Shown here: positions 6,767-9,503 of the stretch, one piece after another
How the letters are laid out: each line of letters begins with the position of its first letter
Numbering within the stretch: position 1 is the stretch's first letter
DNA from: Alphaproteobacteria bacterium
Lineage (GTDB): Bacteria > Pseudomonadota > Alphaproteobacteria > UBA8366
Assembly (NCBI GenBank): GCA_029861675.1
Contig: JAOTYV010000183.1
Coordinates: forward strand, 1-9,503
DNA: 9,503 nucleotides
Direction of reading: 5' to 3'
The notes under the pieces: generated by a model
The model's input: the letters and a program-made list of their open reading frames with translations, nothing else
Told to the model about the DNA's origin: nothing
The model's database searches: none
Position numbers and translations under genes: made by a program

Positions 6767-6802
6767 AAGGTGATTTGAATCAAAGTGAGTATCAATCACC
6801 TT
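6767..6802. promoter_or_regulatory. Inverted repeat with an FNR/FixK-like box
   Basis: AAGGTGATT (6767-6775) and AATCACCTT (6794-6802) form a perfect 9-bp inverted repeat with an 18-base spacer. Overlapping its left arm, GTGATTTGAATCAA (6770-6783) matches the FNR/FixK consensus TTGAT-N4-ATCAA at nine of ten defined positions. It lies between dprA and the DUF2336 gene, about 220 bases before the latter's start. It may be an oxygen- or redox-linked operator. The repeat followed by TTAATAGTTTATTT could alternatively be a weak terminator for dprA. Confidence 0.4.
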
Positions 6803-6843
6803 AATAGTTTATTTAACATATCGCAGAATTAACTAAACAACGC

Positions 6844-6871
6844 TTGTCTATTTATAAGACTTGGATAGAAT
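6844..6871 (+). promoter_or_regulatory. Candidate sigma70 promoter of the DUF2336 gene
   Basis: TTGTCT (6844-6849, four of six to TTGACA) and TAGAAT (6866-6871, five of six to TATAAT) are separated by 16 bases in a strongly AT-rich stretch. Transcription would start near 6878 and leave a leader of about 120 bases. This is the best core promoter match in the window and suggests the DUF2336 gene is transcribed separately from dprA. Confidence 0.45.
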
Positions 6872-7000
6872 AAGGCAAATTAACTATTTGTGAACACTGG
6901 TCCGAGAATGATATGCACTTAGTCGCATTTCGTTCCGACCAAACGCTTCGAACCTGTTCGCAAGACACAATGGAATAACAAAACAAGAATTACCCGAGAT

Positions 7001-8125
7001 ATGGCTCCGACTCCGCATCAGAAACTACTCGAACTGGCCTATAAGCGCGCGCTCGACGGTAAAGGCGGTCTTGCCGCCTCTGTCGCCGAAATGTGCCTCG
7101 CGTCGAAGATGGATTTGACGGAACGCGAACTGGAAATGGCATTCGAAATCCTGCGGTTGCTGGTGGATAAGGTCGAAGTGCGCATTCGGCGGCACATCGC
7201 CGACTACCTCGCCGAACGGTCCGACGTGCCGTACGATTTGGTGCAATTCCTCGCCAGCGACGAAATTACGGTCGCCTACCCGATCATCCTGCATTCCACT
7301 TTGCTGCAAGACGAAGACTTGCTGGACATTATCGTTAATCGGACCAAGCAGCATCGCCAGGCAATAGCCATCCGGCCGAACATTTCGGCCAGCGTGACCG
7401 AATGCCTCCTGGAACAAGACGATCCCGGCGTCATGACGACATTGCTGTGCAATGAAACGGCGGAAATCAGCGAAACGGCGATGCGCAAGATGGTCGACAA
7501 GTCGATCGAGTTCGATACGTTGCGGGAACCGCTCATCCATCGCCGGGAAATGACATCCGATCTCGCACAAAAAATGTATGTGTGGGTCGGCGATTCTCTC
7601 CGTGACTACATTCTCGCGAACTATCAGGTCGATCCGAATTCGATTGCCGATTCCGTCGATCACGCCGTCAGCAAGGATTTCGGCACGCCGCAGCGCCCCG
7701 ATGCGACGTCGCGCGCACCGACGGAACAGGAGCTTGCGACTGAGATTATCAACAGCGGCCCTGGCGGCGCCGCCGGCGATTTTGCATCCGGCCACGCCTT
7801 GCTGCGCTATCTCAATCTGGGCGATATGCCCGGCTTTGAAAGCGCATTCGCATCGCAGCTCAACCTGCCGATCGAAGCCATGTCATTGATCCTGCATGAA
7901 TCGGGGATGGAAACGCTGGCAATCGCCTGCAAGGCGTCCGGCATGGAAAAAGAAGTGTTCAGTCAGATCGTTTGCCATCTTTCGGGCAGCCTTCCGGCCG
8001 AAGCTTTCAGAGTGACCGAGGATTACACCAAAGCGATAGATTACTTCGACCAAATTGATCATACCGCCGCGTCGGCAGTACTGAATCGCTGGCGCAACTC
8101 TCCATCGCAAAGGTGGAGTGCCTGA
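7001..8125 (+). CDS. DUF2336 domain-containing protein, function unknown
   Basis: The 374-residue protein matches the DUF2336 family, known mainly from Alphaproteobacteria and without a settled role. Features typical of the family are VRIRRHIADYLAERSDVP (60-77), LASDEITVAYPIILHSTLL (84-102), DLLDII (106-111), HRQAIAIRPNISASVTECLL (118-137), LLCNETAEIS (148-157), and the R-x-x-M/L segment near 181-201. These repeat about every 35 residues as helix pairs, so a HEAT-like alpha-solenoid is likely (inference). A polar linker (225-260) separates a second helical part (263-365) with LNLGDMPGFESAFA. No signal peptide, membrane segment or enzyme motif is seen, so it is probably a cytosolic scaffold or signalling protein. 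The ATG at 7001 has only a weak GAG upstream. It has its own AT-rich promoter region, unlike the packed genes before it. Confidence 0.85.
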   Translation: MAPTPHQKLLELAYKRALDGKGGLAASVAEMCLASKMDLTERELEMAFEILRLLVDKVEVRIRRHIADYLAERSDVPYDLVQFLASDEITVAYPIILHSTLLQDEDLLDIIVNRTKQHRQAIAIRPNISASVTECLLEQDDPGVMTTLLCNETAEISETAMRKMVDKSIEFDTLREPLIHRREMTSDLAQKMYVWVGDSLRDYILANYQVDPNSIADSVDHAVSKDFGTPQRPDATSRAPTEQELATEIINSGPGGAAGDFASGHALLRYLNLGDMPGFESAFASQLNLPIEAMSLILHESGMETLAIACKASGMEKEVFSQIVCHLSGSLPAEAFRVTEDYTKAIDYFDQIDHTAASAVLNRWRNSPSQRWSA

Positions 8126-8127
8126 TT

Positions 8128-8141
8128 TCCGGTCGGCCGGA
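8128..8141 (+). terminator. Small hairpin after the DUF2336 gene
   Basis: TCCGG (8128-8132) pairs with CCGGA (8137-8141) around a TCGG tetraloop, starting 2 bases after the TGA stop. Only a short CCCTTT follows, so termination here is uncertain. The remaining bases up to topA at 8359 show no convincing gene or core promoter. AT-rich sequence near 8320-8340 (TTCGTTAATTTAAA) is the likeliest topA promoter area. Confidence 0.25.
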
Positions 8142-8358
8142 CTGCCCTTTCAGCCGAACAATTTTCTCGTTGGCCATGATTGGCATAGCTATGAGGAGCG
8201 ATTTTTTCTGCTGCAGGATGGTTGACGAACGCCTCGGGCGATGTCACTTCCTTGCAACCCAACCGGCGAATACCACAAAGAGTAGCGCTGGATTTCGGCA
8301 AAGCTGATACCCACAAGACAATTTTCGTTAATTTAAAGCACACAGAGAGCCCGGCCCT

Positions 8359-9503
8359 ATGAACGTGGTCGTTGTCGAATCGCCTTCGAAGGCGAAAACC
8401 ATCAACAAGTATCTCGGACCCGATTACAAAGTGGTCGCGAGCTATGGCCATGTGCGCGACCTGCCCGCCAAGAACGGTTCGGTGCAGCCCGACCAAGATT
8501 TCAGCATGTCTTGGGAAGTCGATGCACATTCCAAAAAACACATGGACGCGATCGCCAAAGCGATCGACGGTGCGGATCACCTGTATCTCGCGACCGATCC
8601 GGATCGCGAAGGCGAAGCAATTTCATGGCACGTGCATCAATTGCTCAAGGAGCGCTGCAACCTCGACGGCGTCGACGTCAAACGCGTGGTGTTCCACGAG
8701 ATCACCAAAAAAGCCGTGCTCGAGGCGATGGAGCATCCGCGGGAATTGAATACGGAGCTTGTCGAGGCCTACCTCGCCCGGCGCGCGCTCGACTACCTCG
8801 TCGGTTTCAACCTTTCGCCGGTGCTCTGGCGCAAGCTCCCAGGGTCGCGCTCGGCGGGACGCGTCCAGTCGGTCGCCTTGCGCCTAATCTGCGAACGGGA
8901 AGCCGAAGTCGAAGCCTTCGTCCCGCAGGAATACTGGTCGGTCGAAACCGATATGGCGACACAGGGCGGCGCTCCCTTCGTGGCGCGCCTCACTCATTTG
9001 GACGGTGAACGGCTCGAACGGCTGTCGCTTCGCAACCAGGACGCGGCGGATGCCGCGACGGCAGCGATCGAAGCGCGCGCCTTCAGCGTCAAGAAGATCG
9101 AGAAGAAGACCGTGCAGCGCCATCCGGCGCCCCCCTTCACCACATCCACGTTGCAGCAGGAAGCCAGCCGGAAACTCGGGTTCGGCGCATCACGGACGAT
9201 GCAGCTCGCCCAACGCCTCTACGAGGGCGTGACGATCGACGGCGAAACGGTTGGTCTGATTACCTATATGCGGACCGACAGCGTAACCCTCAGCAACGAT
9301 GCGATCGAGTCCAGCCGACGCCTGATCGAGCAGGATTACGGCGCACAATACAAACCTGAAAAGCCGAGAATTTACAGAACGAAATCCAAGAACGCTCAGG
9401 AAGCGCATGAGGCGATCCGGCCGACCGATCTGTTCCGCCGGCCGGCCGAACTCAAGTCCATTCTCGACGAAACGCAACTCAAGCTCTACACGCTGATATG
9501 GCA
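8359..9503 (+). CDS. topA: DNA topoisomerase I (type IA), N-terminal part, cut by window edge
   Basis: TopA relaxes negatively supercoiled DNA by a single-strand passage mechanism and is essential in most bacteria. The frame from ATG 8359 is open to the right edge, giving 381 codons plus two bases. The TOPRIM domain starts at once with VVVESPSKAKTI (3-14, acidic Glu7) and carries TDPDREGEAISWH (79-91) with metal-binding Asp80, Asp82 and Glu84. LPGSRSAGRVQSVALRLI and PPFTTSTLQQEASRKLGF follow. The active-site motif ITYMRTDS places the DNA-linking tyrosine at Tyr303 (Tyr319 in E. coli). AQEAHEAIRPTD follows near the end. About half or more of the protein, including the C-terminal DNA-binding region, lies outside. 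AGAGAG (8344-8349) 9 bases upstream is a weak ribosome binding site. dprA followed by topA is usual in this class; here one gene lies between them. Confidence 0.97.
   Translation, partial: MNVVVVESPSKAKTINKYLGPDYKVVASYGHVRDLPAKNGSVQPDQDFSMSWEVDAHSKKHMDAIAKAIDGADHLYLATDPDREGEAISWHVHQLLKERCNLDGVDVKRVVFHEITKKAVLEAMEHPRELNTELVEAYLARRALDYLVGFNLSPVLWRKLPGSRSAGRVQSVALRLICEREAEVEAFVPQEYWSVETDMATQGGAPFVARLTHLDGERLERLSLRNQDAADAATAAIEARAFSVKKIEKKTVQRHPAPPFTTSTLQQEASRKLGFGASRTMQLAQRLYEGVTIDGETVGLITYMRTDSVTLSNDAIESSRRLIEQDYGAQYKPEKPRIYRTKSKNAQEAHEAIRPTDLFRRPAELKSILDETQLKLYTLIW

Noticed and set aside
8113..8307. 64-codon plus-strand frame between the DUF2336 gene and topA
   Set aside because: Overlaps the end of the DUF2336 gene, has no ribosome binding site, and resembles no protein I know. 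The region is better read as intergenic.
8059..8580. 173-codon minus-strand frame spanning the DUF2336-topA gap
   Set aside because: Most of it is antisense to topA and the end of the DUF2336 gene; no motif or start signal.

Overview
The window looks like chromosomal DNA of a GC-rich alphaproteobacterium, probably from or near the Rhodospirillales. The evidence is the gene order pyrB-pyrC-plsY-dprA-topA, a DUF2336 protein (a family found mainly in Alphaproteobacteria), and the protein sequences themselves. No species can be named from the sequence alone.

Left part (1-1445). The first 100 bases encode the last 32 residues of what looks like an IS5-type transposase, cut by the window edge. Two minus-strand genes follow: a small membrane protein of unknown function (200-622) and a DsbA-fold 2-hydroxychromene-2-carboxylate isomerase / kappa-class glutathione transferase-like protein (786-1445). 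A strong hairpin at 168-188 separates the convergent transposase and membrane-protein genes.

Centre (1446-6732). A 251-base divergent intergenic region with several inverted repeats precedes a plus-strand cluster. The cluster holds pyrB (aspartate carbamoyltransferase), a pyrC-type dihydroorotase homologue, plsY (glycerol-3-phosphate acyltransferase), a TauD/TfdA-type 2-oxoglutarate dioxygenase and dprA. The first three are tightly packed: pyrB and pyrC share one base, and plsY starts 6 bases after pyrC. The PyrC homologue has lost the metal-binding His-x-His pair (it has Arg66 and Gln68), so it is probably a non-catalytic partner of PyrB, as in the class A ATCases of pseudomonads. An 8-codon reading frame just upstream of pyrB ends in a TAATG overlap with the pyrB start and may be a leader peptide.

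Right part (6733-9503). A 268-base AT-rich region with an FNR/FixK-like box, a 9-bp inverted repeat and a plausible sigma70 promoter precedes a DUF2336 gene (7001-8125). After a 233-base gap comes topA, encoding DNA topoisomerase I, which runs off the right edge after 381 codons.

Most of the window is housekeeping: pyrimidine and phospholipid synthesis, DNA uptake or recombination, and DNA topology. The accessory content is the transposase end, the dioxygenase between plsY and dprA, and the DUF2336 gene between dprA and topA. I see no CRISPR array, tRNA, rRNA, or convincing undescribed multi-gene system. The best leads are the degenerate PyrC, the pyrB leader, and the regulated-looking DUF2336 gene.
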